Below, one piece after another: positions 51,595 through 59,973 of a DNA stretch of 64,000 nt. Source of the stretch: Natronoarchaeum mannanilyticum. Its GTDB lineage: Archaea > Halobacteriota > Halobacteria > Halobacteriales > Natronoarchaeaceae. Below the pieces are notes generated by a model, which had not been told where the DNA came from, ran no database searches, and saw only the letters and a program-made list of their open reading frames with translations. Within the stretch, counting starts at the first letter, position 1. Each line of letters begins with the position of its first letter. A program made the translations under genes and the position numbers. Where the stretch lies: contig NZ_BAAADV010000003.1 in NCBI RefSeq assembly GCF_039522665.1, forward strand, positions 62,001 through 126,000. Direction: 5' to 3'.

Positions 51595-52100
51595 GGTGAA
51601 TTCCCTCGTGTTTCGGTGCGTTCGGCGGGTCGTGAGAGCAGTCGCGAGCCATCCACCGTAACGTAGGTCACGCCATCGCCGGAGGGGACGTCGGCGTCGG
51701 TTTCCCGATCGCCGGCCGGTCGGCCGGCAAGCGCAGGTCCGTCCTGCGCGGTCGCCGTCTGCCCTGCCTCCAGTTCTGACGCGATCCCCGATCCCTTCTC
51801 GGGATCGGCGGCTTCATCTGTGGCGTGCCCGCTGGCACGGTCTTCGATCGCGAACTCGAATTTCGAGCCCTGCTTCGGCACCTGTCGCACCCGAGAGTCG
51901 CCGCTGTCCGCCGCTCGCGGGCTCGGCCCGCTCGCGTCGTTCGAGGCGCGTCGCGCCTCGCAGTCGAGATGGAGGGTGTTGGCCGTCTCGACGACGACCC
52001 GCCCCTCGATCCCGATCAGGTCGGCGTTCGGAGCCTCGACGACCCGCGCGTGCAGGCCGTTGAGCTCGTGTCGCGGCAGCGTCTCGGGTGTCAGTGGCAT
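51579..52100 (-). CDS. rnp1: RNase P protein component 1 (Rnp1/Rpp29) with two in-frame insertions
   Basis: 173 aa, against roughly 90-110 for simple haloarchaeal forms as I recall them. The core is intact: [69 protein letters not shown]. Between the core pieces lie insert A (residues about 49-69) and insert B (about 88-143), low-complexity and rich in A, G, D, S, E. The DNA of both inserts is full of perfect hairpins. The protein is needed for RNase P activity on tRNA precursors. Inserts fall in loops of the Rpp29 barrel, so function is probably kept. Confidence 0.93.
   Translation of the reverse strand: MPLTPETLPRHELNGLHARVVEAPNADLIGIEGRVVVETANTLHLDCEARRASNDASGPSPRAADSGDSRVRQVPKQGSKFEFAIEDRASGHATDEAADPEKGSGIASELEAGQTATAQDGPALAGRPAGDRETDADVPSGDGVTYVTVDGSRLLSRPAERTETRGNSPWQSD
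51711..51960. repeat. Cluster of six perfect hairpins inside rnp1 inserts
   Basis: Perfect stems (arm length/loop): 51711-51728 (8/2), 51731-51749 (7/5), 51788-51808 (8/5), 51824-51839 (6/4), 51917-51931 (6/3), 51942-51960 (8/3). All fall in the two extra protein segments of rnp1; the first four in insert B, the last two in insert A. Confidence 0.8.
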
Positions 52101-52101
52101 G

Positions 52102-52317
52102 TTATTCCTCGTCTTCGAGATCGCCTTCCTCGCGCTGGATCGTCTTGATCCGCGCGACGGCCTTGCGAAGCTCGCTGATGCGGCCCGGATCCTCCGGGGC
52201 GCCACCAGCGGCCTGTACGGCCTTCGCGTTGAGCAGCTCGGTCTCGAACTCCTCGAGTTCGGCCTCGCGCTCGGCGGGCGTCATGTCGCGGATCTCCTCG
52301 GGGTGAAGGATCGGCAT
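52102..52317 (-). CDS. rpl29: Ribosomal protein L29 (uL29)
   Basis: 71 aa. HPEEIRDMTPAEREAELEEFETELLNAKA forms the first helix pair and ISELRKAVARIKTIQREE the second; sits at the exit tunnel. One base separates it from rnp1, and its start overlaps the S3 stop. Confidence 0.95.
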   Translation of the reverse strand: MPILHPEEIRDMTPAEREAELEEFETELLNAKAVQAAGGAPEDPGRISELRKAVARIKTIQREEGDLEDEE

Positions 52318-53273
52318 CAGGCGTCACCTCCCTCTTCGGAGTCCTCGTCGTCGGCCGCTTCCTCGTCTTCCATCTCCTCCATCAGCTCGTCGGCCTCGGC
52401 CTCGACGTCCTCTTCGAGCTCGTCGAGCTCCTCGGCGATCTCCTCTTCCTCGTCGCCGGGGACCTCGACGTCCTCGAACTCCTCGTCGTCGGCTTCGGCG
52501 GCCTCCTCGACGACTTCCTCGTCGAGGACTTCTTCGGCCGAGTCGGCTTCTACGTCGGCCTCGCTGGCTTCGGCGGCGCCCTCTTCGAGCTCCTCGAGTT
52601 CTTCCTCGTCGGGCTCCTCGAGCAGCTCCTCGACGCCCTCGCCGGTCTCGACTTCCTCTTCGAGGGCGGACACGTCGGCGTCCTCCTCGATCTCGAAGTC
52701 GTCGGGCAGCTCGGCGCCCGGCGGGATGATCTTGACGTCCACGCCGATCGTCCCGAGCTTCATGACGGCGACGCCCTGGCCGTGGTCGACGATCGTCTCG
52801 GCGGGCTCGCCGTTGTGCTTGATGTAGCCGTCGTTGAACTTCTCGACGCGCGAGCGCGCGCCGGTGACCTTCCCGGAGAGGACGATCTCGGCGCCCAGCG
52901 CGCCGGCGTCCATGATGCGTTCGAGCGTGGTGTGGCCCGCCTTGCGGAAGTACCAGCCGCGCTCGAGTGCGTTCGCGAGTCGGTCGGCGACGATCCGGGC
53001 GTTCAGATCGGGTTCGTCGACCTCCTGAACGTCGATCTGGGGGTCCTCGAGGTTGAACTTCTCCTCGAGGGCCGTCGTGATCTTCCGGATGTTCTCGCCG
53101 CCCTTGCCGATCACCATACCGGGCTTCTCGGCTTTCAGGACGATCTGGGTGCCCATCGGCGTCTTGGCGACGTCCATGCCGCCGTAGCCGGCGCGACCCA
53201 GTTCGTCGGCGAAGAACTCGTCGATCTGGGACTTCTGCATCCCGTCCTCGATGAACTGGTGTTCGTCTGCCAT
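52317..53273 (-). CDS. rps3: Ribosomal protein S3 (uS3) with long acidic tail
   Basis: 318 aa. KH domain [27 protein letters not shown] and the C-terminal S3 domain [41 protein letters not shown] are intact. From about residue 195 the tail is nearly all Glu/Asp/Ala, over 110 residues, a haloarchaeal feature that probably stays outside the rRNA core. Overlaps L22 and L29 by one base. Confidence 0.95.
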   Translation of the reverse strand: MADEHQFIEDGMQKSQIDEFFADELGRAGYGGMDVAKTPMGTQIVLKAEKPGMVIGKGGENIRKITTALEEKFNLEDPQIDVQEVDEPDLNARIVADRLANALERGWYFRKAGHTTLERIMDAGALGAEIVLSGKVTGARSRVEKFNDGYIKHNGEPAETIVDHGQGVAVMKLGTIGVDVKIIPPGAELPDDFEIEEDADVSALEEEVETGEGVEELLEEPDEEELEELEEGAAEASEADVEADSAEEVLDEEVVEEAAEADDEEFEDVEVPGDEEEEIAEELDELEEDVEAEADELMEEMEDEEAADDEDSEEGGDA

Positions 53274-53734
53274 TATTCGTCAGCCTCCTTGAGGATGAGT
53301 TCGACGTCCACTTCGATCGTGTTCCAGGCCGTCGCTCGGCCCATCGCGCGGGGCTTGCGGCCCTGCACCTCGCCGACCTTGTGGGCGGCGACGTGCTCGA
53401 TGATCATCTCCTCGCCGTCGAACCCCTGGTGGTCGGCGTTGTTGACGGCGTTCTCGATCAGGTCGAGGAACTCGCCGCTGGCCTTCTCGGGGTAGCGACC
53501 GGCGTCCCAGCCGTCGACGCCGGACTTGTGGCCGACGCCGCTGTTGTGCTGGCGGAACGGGACGGGCTGTTCCTCGGCGATGACCGCTTCGAGGTACTCG
53601 GTGGCCTCGGCGGCGGTCTTGCCCTTGATCTCCCGGGCGATCGCCTTGCTGTGCTTGTGGCTCATGTGACGCTCCCGGAGCATGGCTTTCGCCGTCGAAT
53701 CCGGGTCCACGTCGACGCTGTAGTTGATTCCCAT
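53273..53734 (-). CDS. rpl22: Ribosomal protein L22 (uL22)
   Basis: 153 aa. [37 protein letters not shown] is the archaeal L22 N-terminus; [24 protein letters not shown] carries the tunnel loop. Located between S19 and S3, 3 bases from S19. Confidence 0.96.
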   Translation of the reverse strand: MGINYSVDVDPDSTAKAMLRERHMSHKHSKAIAREIKGKTAAEATEYLEAVIAEEQPVPFRQHNSGVGHKSGVDGWDAGRYPEKASGEFLDLIENAVNNADHQGFDGEEMIIEHVAAHKVGEVQGRKPRAMGRATAWNTIEVDVELILKEADE

Positions 53735-53737
53735 GGT

Positions 53738-54163
53738 TTACTTGAGCGGTACGAACTTCGACGAGCGGGTCGCGCCGATGCCGGCCTGACCGTGCTCGAC
53801 GGAGGTCCGGGTGAGCTGGAACTCGCCGAGGTAGTGGCCGATCATCTCGGGCTCGACCTCGACGCGCTCGAAGCTCTGGCCGGTGTAGACGGCGAACGTC
53901 AGTCCGACGAACTCGGGCAGGATCGGCATGTCGCGCAGGTGCGTTCGGATCGGGTCGTTGGCCGTCTCCTCTTCGCCCTTCTCGCTTGCCTTCTCGAGCA
54001 GCTTCTCGTGCTCGACGCTGAGCCCGCGCTCGATAGTTCGCCGCTGGCGTGCGGGGAGCAGTTCCGCGACTTCCTCGCGCTCCATCTCCTGCAGCTCGTC
54101 GAGTGTGTGACCGCGGTAGGTGAACTCACCTTCGCGGCCGGTTCTGTATTCGGATTCGCTCAT
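53738..54163 (-). CDS. rps19: Ribosomal protein S19 (uS19)
   Basis: 141 aa, archaeal/eukaryotic S15-type. [35 protein letters not shown] precedes the core [22 protein letters not shown] and the ending [14 protein letters not shown]. Overlaps the L2 stop by 4 bases. Confidence 0.96.
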   Translation of the reverse strand: MSESEYRTGREGEFTYRGHTLDELQEMEREEVAELLPARQRRTIERGLSVEHEKLLEKASEKGEEETANDPIRTHLRDMPILPEFVGLTFAVYTGQSFERVEVEPEMIGHYLGEFQLTRTSVEHGQAGIGATRSSKFVPLK

Positions 54164-54882
54164 TCGTTCCCACCTCGTCCGGTTCGCTTGGACGCGATGT
54201 CACCGACTTTGCGGCCCGGGGGCGTGTCCCGCGAGACGCTCTTGGGTTTGCCCGGGTGCTGGCGGCCGCCGCCACCGAACGGGTGGTCGACGGCGTTCAT
54301 CGCCACACCGCGGACGCGCGGGTACTTCGTCCCGCGAGCTTTCATCTTGTGGTGCTTGTTGCCGGCCTTGACGAACGGCTTCTCCGTCCGTCCGCCGCCG
54401 GCGACGACGCCGATGGTCGCCCGGCAGTCGGGGTCGAGGCGCTTGACCTCGCCCGACGGGAGCTGGATGACCGCGGCGTCCCGGTCGTGCGTGATCAGGT
54501 CCGCGCTGACGCCGGATGCGCGAGCGTACTGACCGCCGTCGCCGGGGTTGGCCTCGACGTTACAGACCGGCACGCCCTCCGGGATCTCGGCCAGGGGGAG
54601 CGTGTTGCCGGGCTGGATCTCCGCGGAGATGCCGACCTGAATTCGGTCGCCGATGCCGACGCCCTCGGGCGCCAGCACCATGCGCTGGTCGCCGTCGTCG
54701 AACTCGACGACCGCCACGGGCGCCGAGCGCGCGGGGTCGTGCGTGATGTCGATGACGTCGCCAGCGACCAGGTCGCTGTCCTCTGCGGTCTTGTGCTGCT
54801 TGTCGGACTTGTAGCGGTGCGAGGGGGCTCGGAACGTCGAGCCGCCGCGACCGCGTCGTTGTCCCTGAATTCGTCGTCCCAT
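54160..54882 (-). CDS. rpl2: Ribosomal protein L2 (uL2)
   Basis: 240 aa. [24 protein letters not shown] at the start and the peptidyl-transferase-proximal [40 protein letters not shown] at the end; the conserved His is in VDHPFGGG. 2 bases after L23. Confidence 0.97.
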   Translation of the reverse strand: MGRRIQGQRRGRGGSTFRAPSHRYKSDKQHKTAEDSDLVAGDVIDITHDPARSAPVAVVEFDDGDQRMVLAPEGVGIGDRIQVGISAEIQPGNTLPLAEIPEGVPVCNVEANPGDGGQYARASGVSADLITHDRDAAVIQLPSGEVKRLDPDCRATIGVVAGGGRTEKPFVKAGNKHHKMKARGTKYPRVRGVAMNAVDHPFGGGGRQHPGKPKSVSRDTPPGRKVGDIASKRTGRGGNE

Positions 54883-54884
54883 TC

Positions 54885-55139
54885 TTAGAACACCCCGATT
54901 CTGGAGGCGACCTCGTCGGCCGCGTCGTCCTCACCGAGCTTCACGGTGGCCTTCTTGGTACCTTCCATCGTCACCTGCGTGTTGACGTCGACGACTTCGA
55001 CGTCGAACCGCTCGGAGACGGCGTCGGCGATCTCGGGCTTGGCGGCGTCGATGTCGACGACGAACTGGAGCTTGTTCTCGAAGTCCATGTCGTTCATCGC
55101 CTTCTCCGTGACGAGCGGGTGTACGATCACACTGCTCAT
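54885..55139 (-). CDS. rpl23: Ribosomal protein L23 (uL23)
   Basis: 84 aa. VIVHPLVTEKAMNDMDFENKLQFVVDIDAAKPEI is the uL23 fold at the tunnel exit, where signal recognition particle binds. Overlaps the L4 stop by 4 bases. Confidence 0.96.
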   Translation of the reverse strand: MSSVIVHPLVTEKAMNDMDFENKLQFVVDIDAAKPEIADAVSERFDVEVVDVNTQVTMEGTKKATVKLGEDDAADEVASRIGVF

Positions 55140-55888
55140 CGGTCGGCCACCTCCTCGAGTGCGCTCTCGGTGAACACCGTCAGTCGACCGCCCTCCGCGC
55201 CGGGCGCGAGGTCTTCGGCGTTGACCTCGGCGGCCGTCGCGACGTCGGCGCCGGCGAGGTTGCGCGCGGCCTTCGAGGGGCCGGTCTCGCTCGACGTGAC
55301 GAAGAGGATCGACTTCGGCGTCTTGTACTTCCGTCCGCGGGTCTTCCCGCGACCCGAGCGGACCGATCGGTTCTCGTCGGCGCGCTCGACGTCCTCGTGG
55401 ACGCCCAGCGACTCGAGCAGCGAGACGACCTCCTGGGTCTTGACCAGGTCCTCGAACTCGTCGTCGACGACGAGGGGGAGCTCGACGTCCTCGTCGAACT
55501 CGTGGCCGCGCTCGGCCACCAGATCGGCGTCCGCGGTGGCGGCGATCGCCGAGCGGACCGCCTTCTTGCGCTCCTTGTCGTTGACGTCGAGACCCTGGTC
55601 CTTCTCGGCCTTCGGCGGATGCGCCTTGCGCCCGCCGACGGCCTGGGGGACGCGGCGGGCCTCCCCGTTCTGTCGGGGAACGTGGGCCATGCCGCGACCG
55701 CTACCCGGCGACTCGGCCGGGGTTCGGAGACCGGCGTACTCATCTGCGCCGTAGTCCTGCTTTCGGTTTGCCTGGGCGGCGAGCACCGCGCGCTCGATCA
55801 GGTCCTGCCGAACCGTGGTCTCGAAGACCTCCGGCAGGTCGACCGTGCCCGCGTCCTCGCCGTCCAGGTCGCGTACTGTTGCTTGCAT
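55136..55888 (-). CDS. rpl4: Ribosomal protein L4 (uL4)
   Basis: 250 aa. DLPEVFETTVRQDLIERAVLAAQANRKQDYGADEYAGLRTPAESPGSGRG is the tunnel-loop part; ILFVTSSETGPSKAARNLAGADVATAAEVNAEDL the second half. Typical archaeal form. 3 bases after L3. Confidence 0.96.
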   Translation of the reverse strand: MQATVRDLDGEDAGTVDLPEVFETTVRQDLIERAVLAAQANRKQDYGADEYAGLRTPAESPGSGRGMAHVPRQNGEARRVPQAVGGRKAHPPKAEKDQGLDVNDKERKKAVRSAIAATADADLVAERGHEFDEDVELPLVVDDEFEDLVKTQEVVSLLESLGVHEDVERADENRSVRSGRGKTRGRKYKTPKSILFVTSSETGPSKAARNLAGADVATAAEVNAEDLAPGAEGGRLTVFTESALEEVADR

Positions 55889-55891
55889 GAG

Positions 55892-56914
55892 TTATCCCTG
55901 GTTCGATTCCGTCGCTACGTAGCGCACCTCGGGGTCGAGGCGCGGCTGGTCGTTCGGTCGCACCGCCGTCCGCAGTCGGAGCAGGCGCTCCTGGGGGCCC
56001 GGCGCCGAGCCCTTGATGAGCGCGTAGTCCCCCTCGACCTCGCCGTAGTTGACGAAGCCGCCGTCCGGCGTGATGCCGTCCTCGCCGCCTTCGCCGAGAT
56101 CGATGAGGCGCTTGTTGAGCTCCGTGCGCTGGTGGTAGCCGGTCTGACCCTGCTGGGGAACCGTCGAGCGAACGCGCGACGGGTTCCAGGGGCCGAGGTT
56201 GCCGATCCGGCGCCGCCAGCCCTGGCGGGCGTGCTTTCCTTTGCGTTTCTGGACGCCCCAGCGCTTGACGGGGCCCTGGGTGCCCTTGCCCTTGGTGACG
56301 CCGGCGACGTCGAGATACTCGCCGGGTCGGAAGATCTGGTCGGCGGCGTGCTCGCCGCCCTCCTCGATGAGCTCCAGACCGTACTCGAGGCGGTCCGAAA
56401 GGGAACCGCCGCCGATCCGGGTCTCCATGACGTCGGGCTTCTTCTTGGGGACGCTCTTGACTTCCTCGGGGACCGTGTGCGTGATCATCCGCAGGTCCGC
56501 GATCCGGCCGTCCTCGAGAGTCTCTCGAATCTCGGACTCGGCGGCGTCGCGGTCGTGGTCCTCGGGCAGATCCAGCGTCCGGTCGAGCTCCTCGTGGAAC
56601 TCGTCGGCCCAGATCTCCGTCAGGGGCGTCTTACCGTAGGGCGTGTCCTCGTACGCTCGCAGGGCGACCGCCCGCATGGGCGGGGTCTCCACGATGGTGA
56701 CGGGCACCGTCTCCTCCATTCCTTCGCGCGGGGAGTCGGCTTCGTCGTTGATCATCACCACGTGGGACATGCCGGCCTTGTAGCCGGCGAAACCCTGCAG
56801 CGTCGGCTGTCCGTCGTCGTCCGGCCACGATCTAAAGCGCGGTACCTCGCTGGTCGCGCGCTTGCGGGGGCCGAACCCCAACGAGCCTTTGCGTGGTCTG
56901 CTTGGTTGTGGCAT
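55892..56914 (-). CDS. rpl3: Ribosomal protein L3 (uL3)
   Basis: 340 aa, archaeal/eukaryotic long form. PQPSRPRKGSLGFGPRKRA at the start, LQGFAGYKAGMSHVVMIND, and the conserved loop VRSTVPQQGQTGYHQRTELNKR near the peptidyl transferase centre. 7 bases after the SPOUT methyltransferase gene. Confidence 0.96.
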   Translation of the reverse strand: MPQPSRPRKGSLGFGPRKRATSEVPRFRSWPDDDGQPTLQGFAGYKAGMSHVVMINDEADSPREGMEETVPVTIVETPPMRAVALRAYEDTPYGKTPLTEIWADEFHEELDRTLDLPEDHDRDAAESEIRETLEDGRIADLRMITHTVPEEVKSVPKKKPDVMETRIGGGSLSDRLEYGLELIEEGGEHAADQIFRPGEYLDVAGVTKGKGTQGPVKRWGVQKRKGKHARQGWRRRIGNLGPWNPSRVRSTVPQQGQTGYHQRTELNKRLIDLGEGGEDGITPDGGFVNYGEVEGDYALIKGSAPGPQERLLRLRTAVRPNDQPRLDPEVRYVATESNQG

Positions 56915-56921
56915 TGTTATT

Positions 56922-57842
56922 TCACTCTGGTAGTGTCAGGCTGGCGAGTGAGGCGAACATCGCTTCTTCAGTTCGCACGACCTCGCTGCCCTGGTTCGGG
57001 ACCGTGTTCAGCCAGAGGTCGAACCGGTTGGGTGCGCCCGATTCGACTGTGATCCGCGACGAGCCGTCCTCGTCGCTCGATTCGCGTTCGGCGGGGACGT
57101 CGTCCCCGCCCTCTCGTTGCCCCTCCGGGGCAACGCCGTCGACGGTGATACCGTCGAGCATCGCCGGAAGCCCTCTCTCGGGCGCGCCGAAGGCGACGGT
57201 CGTTCCGTCCGCCCTGACGCGTCCGGCCAGCGATCCGAGCCGCGACGTGGTGAGATTCTCGCCGAATCTCGACGTCGCGATCCGGACGCCGGCGTCCTCA
57301 CGGCCGAGCGCTTCCGATAGGTCCGCGCGGTCGACCGAGAACCCCGGAAGGGGTGCCTCGACCAGCTTCGCACGGACCGGCTCTCGCGAAGAGATCCTGA
57401 CTGTTACGCGCTCTCCCTCGGTCACCTCCATTCCCGGAGGGACGCCGAGCGAGATCGGGTGTTGCATTCCGCAATTGACCCGTACGCGCCCGTCAGGTCC
57501 GACCTCGGTCACGATTCCCTGTCTTGTCGACCCCGGACCGTCTGATCCGGAGCCGGTCTGCGACGAGGCGAGCAGCGGCGGCAGGATGCCGGCGTACTCC
57601 AGTTCGTCCCGACGCCCCCAAGCCTCCTTTCGGAGGTAGGGCGGCGTCGCGGCGTACCGCAACACCGTTTCGACGAACCCGCCGCCCCACCTGCGCTCGC
57701 CTTCCCCGTCGGGGAAGACGGTCAGGCGATCCGCCCGGAACACCGTCGCCGCGCGGGCGACGTAACCGATCTTGCGCGTCGCCTCGCGCTTGTCTTCGGC
57801 TTCCCGGACGAGGGACGACGGCACGAGCAGGCTGACTGTCAT
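56922..57842 (-). CDS. SPOUT-family RNA methyltransferase, first gene of the ribosomal operon
   Basis: 306 aa from MTVSLLVPSSLVREAEDKREATRKIG at 57842; the frame stays open upstream but that part has no family features. Belongs to the family of putative RNA uridine N3-methyltransferases found beside archaeal L3. Conserved: ADRLTVFPDGEGERRWGGGFVETVLRYAATPPYLRKEAW and FDLWLNTVPNQGSEVVRTEEAM. Residues about 228-262 are extra, low-complexity, and carry three perfect hairpins in the DNA. A TATA-like element lies about 57-66 bases upstream. Confidence 0.87.
   Translation of the reverse strand: MTVSLLVPSSLVREAEDKREATRKIGYVARAATVFRADRLTVFPDGEGERRWGGGFVETVLRYAATPPYLRKEAWGRRDELEYAGILPPLLASSQTGSGSDGPGSTRQGIVTEVGPDGRVRVNCGMQHPISLGVPPGMEVTEGERVTVRISSREPVRAKLVEAPLPGFSVDRADLSEALGREDAGVRIATSRFGENLTTSRLGSLAGRVRADGTTVAFGAPERGLPAMLDGITVDGVAPEGQREGGDDVPAERESSDEDGSSRITVESGAPNRFDLWLNTVPNQGSEVVRTEEAMFASLASLTLPE
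57091..57156. repeat. Three adjacent perfect hairpins inside the SPOUT gene
   Basis: GCGGGGAC/GTCCCCGC (57091-57109, loop 3), GTTGCCCC/GGGGCAAC (57116-57134, loop 3), CGACGGT/ACCGTCG (57140-57156, loop 3). All fall in the extra segment of the protein. Further hairpins at 57252-57270 (7/5), nested within CGCGACG...CGTCGCG (57241-57279), at 57701-57717 (7/3) and 57744-57762 (7/5), lie in conserved parts. Confidence 0.75.
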
Positions 57843-57897
57843 GCCGTGACGCTTCGACGCCTCGCCACTAGACTGTGCCGATGTTTTCCGGGCCGGT

Positions 57898-57907
57898 CCT
57901 ATAAGGG
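57898..57907 (-). promoter_or_regulatory. TATA-like promoter of the S10/spc ribosomal operon
   Basis: On the minus strand CCCTTATAGG lies 56-66 bases before the SPOUT ATG, giving a leader of about 30 bases. It is the only convincing TATA element upstream of an operon that runs 14 kb with spacings of at most 7 bases. Confidence 0.6.
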
Positions 57908-58053
57908 TAGCGGAACGGATTCGGGGCTGTGAGCCGTTCACATCCGCGTTGTGACGGGTTCACGCGCTTTCGGGGCGGCGTCGCTTCGGACGATTCGGCT
58001 TTGCCCGCGTGCGTGTAGACCCTATTTGAGCGCCGCGGCGTCTCGACGAGCGA

Positions 58054-58076
58054 AGCGGCGGCGTCTCGCCGCCGCT
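58054..58076. repeat. 10-bp perfect hairpin, loop TCT
   Basis: AGCGGCGGCG (58054-58063), TCT, CGCCGCCGCT (58067-58076). Same style (perfect arms, three-base loop) as the hairpins in rnp1 and the SPOUT gene, but outside coding sequence. Confidence 0.7.
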
Positions 58077-58262
58077 GTGACGCCGGCGCCGACTCCGGCT
58101 CGCGCTCGGAATCGAGTACAATCGGCGTCGTGACGCCAAAGCCGACCGGTCGATTCGCGGCCGCCACCACGCGGTGCCGTCCCGTGGTTTCGCGTGACGG
58201 AGCGGCTTCGATTCGCAACCCTTTTACATTCCTCCCGCGATAGTTGTGATTGCAGACGAAGG

Positions 58263-58333
58263 GCGCTGGTAGTGTAGTGGTATCACGTGACCTTGCCATG
58301 GTCACAACCTGGGTTCAAATCCCAGCCAGCGCA
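58263..58333 (+). tRNA. tRNA-Gly (GCC)
   Basis: 71 bases. Acceptor arms GCGCTGG (58263-58269) and CCAGCGC (58326-58332) pair fully, discriminator A58333. Anticodon stem TGACC/GGTCA encloses the loop TTGCCAT with anticodon GCC, reading GGC/GGU. T-arm CTGGGTTCAAATCCCAG is canonical. No CCA is encoded and no intron is seen. A solo tnpB follows 200 bases downstream. Confidence 0.95.
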
Positions 58334-58500
58334 CTCCTCTGAAGACTACCTCCTTTAGATTCGTCTTCTCCATCGACAGGTGTTGGGGTGAAATAACGGT
58401 GAATGCCTGGTTGATTGAGAACGCTCTCCGAGTCACCGAGTAACCTGCCGAGTAGGTCCATCAAACCTGCGTCGTTAATATTCGACTCCAACAACCAGAA

Positions 58501-58510
58501 ATTATAATTA
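58501..58510 (+). promoter_or_regulatory. TATA-like element of the tnpB gene
   Basis: ATTATAATTA lies 23-32 bases before the GTG start of tnpB, so the message is probably leaderless. The 199-base gap from tRNA-Gly also contains GAAGAC...GTCTTC (58341-58346, 58363-58368), a possible tRNA terminator or element edge. Confidence 0.55.
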
Positions 58511-58532
58511 GTTTCCCTTCCATGGACTAACC

Positions 58533-59786
58533 GTGGCAGGTCCCGACTACCTCAGACGAACGGCAATCACCCGTTTATCGGTGTCTGAACGGGAAGCGGA
58601 CCTGCTGGAGGAGACCATAGTAGAATGGCAACGCGGCGCGAACATCGCTACAAGCGTGGGGTGGACGAATTCCGTCACCGACAAGCGGCGACTCCAATCC
58701 CTCTGCTACGACGATATTCGCGACCAGACTGATCTCGGGAGTCAACATACTATCCTGGCCTGTTTTCAGGCTGCAGAGGCCCTCAAGGGAATCCACACGC
58801 GCAAACAGGAGGGCCGAGAGTACTCGATGCCCGAGTTCACGTCACCGACGGTGACGTACGATGCGAAGACGATGACGTTGTTCGATGATGGAACCGTCTC
58901 GCTTGCGACGACAGCCAGTCGCATTCGGTGTGAGCTCGTTCTACCCGAGGACGAAGAAGGGTATCAATACCAGTATCTCGACTCGGAGGAGTGGCAGATC
59001 ACCGAGTCTACGCTAACCGCGCGCGACGGAGAGTACTATCTGCACCTCGGCTTCCGAAAACATAGTTCCGAAAGCGAGACCGACACCGCAGAGGACAGGA
59101 CAGTTCTCGGGGTCGATCTCGGTATCGAAAATCTTGCAGTTACCAGCACCGCTCACTTCGAGTCGGGACGACAACTCCTCCACGAACATCGAGAGTACGA
59201 AAAAGTCCGGAAAGGCCTCCAGAGAACGGGAACGGAATCGGCACGTCGGACGATCGTTCGGCGTGGAGACCGCGAAAAACGGCACAATCGCGACTACCTT
59301 CACCGCGTTTCGAACCGAATTCTCAGAGAGGCCTCGAAGTACGACTGTACGCATATCGTGTTCGAGGATCTCACGTACATCAGAGACGCGATGGCGAGCT
59401 CCCCGAGATTCCAACAGTGGGCGCACCGCCAGCTGGTCAGATACGTCTCTTACAAGGCCGAGGAGCAAGGTATCGAAGTCGAGTTCGTGGATCCACAGAA
59501 CACTAGCCGACGTTGCTGCGACTGCGGATACACGAGTCAGAACAACCGAGTCAACCGCGAAGTCTTCGAGTGCAAGAGTTGCGGCTCCACCGCGAATGCA
59601 GATTACAACGCGGCGAAAAACATCGGATGGAAATTCGTCCGTTGTGGGCAACAGCACTCACAGCGGACGGGCGACAGTCAACTCGCCCTAAAGTCGGGGA
59701 CTGTGAAGCCGAATCGGGGATTTGCTCCGTACCCATCAGTAGATAGTGGGGTAGAGGCAGAGAACACCGACAAGCCTGCTAGCTGA
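58533..59786 (+). CDS. tnpB: TnpB RNA-guided endonuclease (IS1341/IS605 type), no tnpA partner
   Basis: 417 aa from GTG 58533. The RuvC-like nuclease is complete: Asp195 in LGVDLGIENLAV, Glu278 in IVFEDLTYI, Asp357 in NADYNAAKNIGW. The zinc finger CCDCGYTSQNNRVNREVFECKSCG is intact. TnpB proteins cut DNA guided by an RNA from the element's right end. No tnpA is present on either side, so it is a solo element of the IS1341 type. The tail SQLALKSGTVKPNRGF is typical of haloarchaeal tnpB and may overlap the guide RNA gene. Element boundaries were not found. Confidence 0.9.
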   Translation: MAGPDYLRRTAITRLSVSEREADLLEETIVEWQRGANIATSVGWTNSVTDKRRLQSLCYDDIRDQTDLGSQHTILACFQAAEALKGIHTRKQEGREYSMPEFTSPTVTYDAKTMTLFDDGTVSLATTASRIRCELVLPEDEEGYQYQYLDSEEWQITESTLTARDGEYYLHLGFRKHSSESETDTAEDRTVLGVDLGIENLAVTSTAHFESGRQLLHEHREYEKVRKGLQRTGTESARRTIVRRGDREKRHNRDYLHRVSNRILREASKYDCTHIVFEDLTYIRDAMASSPRFQQWAHRQLVRYVSYKAEEQGIEVEFVDPQNTSRRCCDCGYTSQNNRVNREVFECKSCGSTANADYNAAKNIGWKFVRCGQQHSQRTGDSQLALKSGTVKPNRGFAPYPSVDSGVEAENTDKPAS

Positions 59787-59973
59787 GAAACCGGGACGGT
59801 CACCTCGAGAAATCGGGCAGGCAGTTGGCATCCCAGCCGACCATTCCGTGTGAGCCAAACGGAGAGCAACGCAGTTCTTTCGGTGGCCAGGATAGTCCAA
59901 GATCGGAAGGCCAGGACGATCGTACAACTGGTGAACCAGTAGCGTTAGGCCTCCGGCCGCCGAACCGGCGCCC

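Larger units (their letters stand above)
57843..58262. other. 420-base region between the ribosomal operon and tRNA-Gly
   Basis: Contains the putative operon promoter (57898-57907), a small stem TGTGA/TCACA (57928-57942), and a 10-bp perfect stem at 58054-58076. A minus-strand frame of 145 codons crosses the region and the tRNA and is not accepted as a gene. Before the tRNA, CTTTTACATT near 58219 may be its promoter. Confidence 0.55.

Noticed and set aside
51855-51867. CTCGAA-T-TTCGAG symmetry in rnp1
   Set aside because: It encodes the conserved KFEF strand, so the symmetry is explained by protein sequence and was left out of the hairpin count.
57868-58305. 145-codon minus-strand frame upstream of the ribosomal operon
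   Set aside because: Runs through tRNA-Gly and the operon promoter, with no family features.
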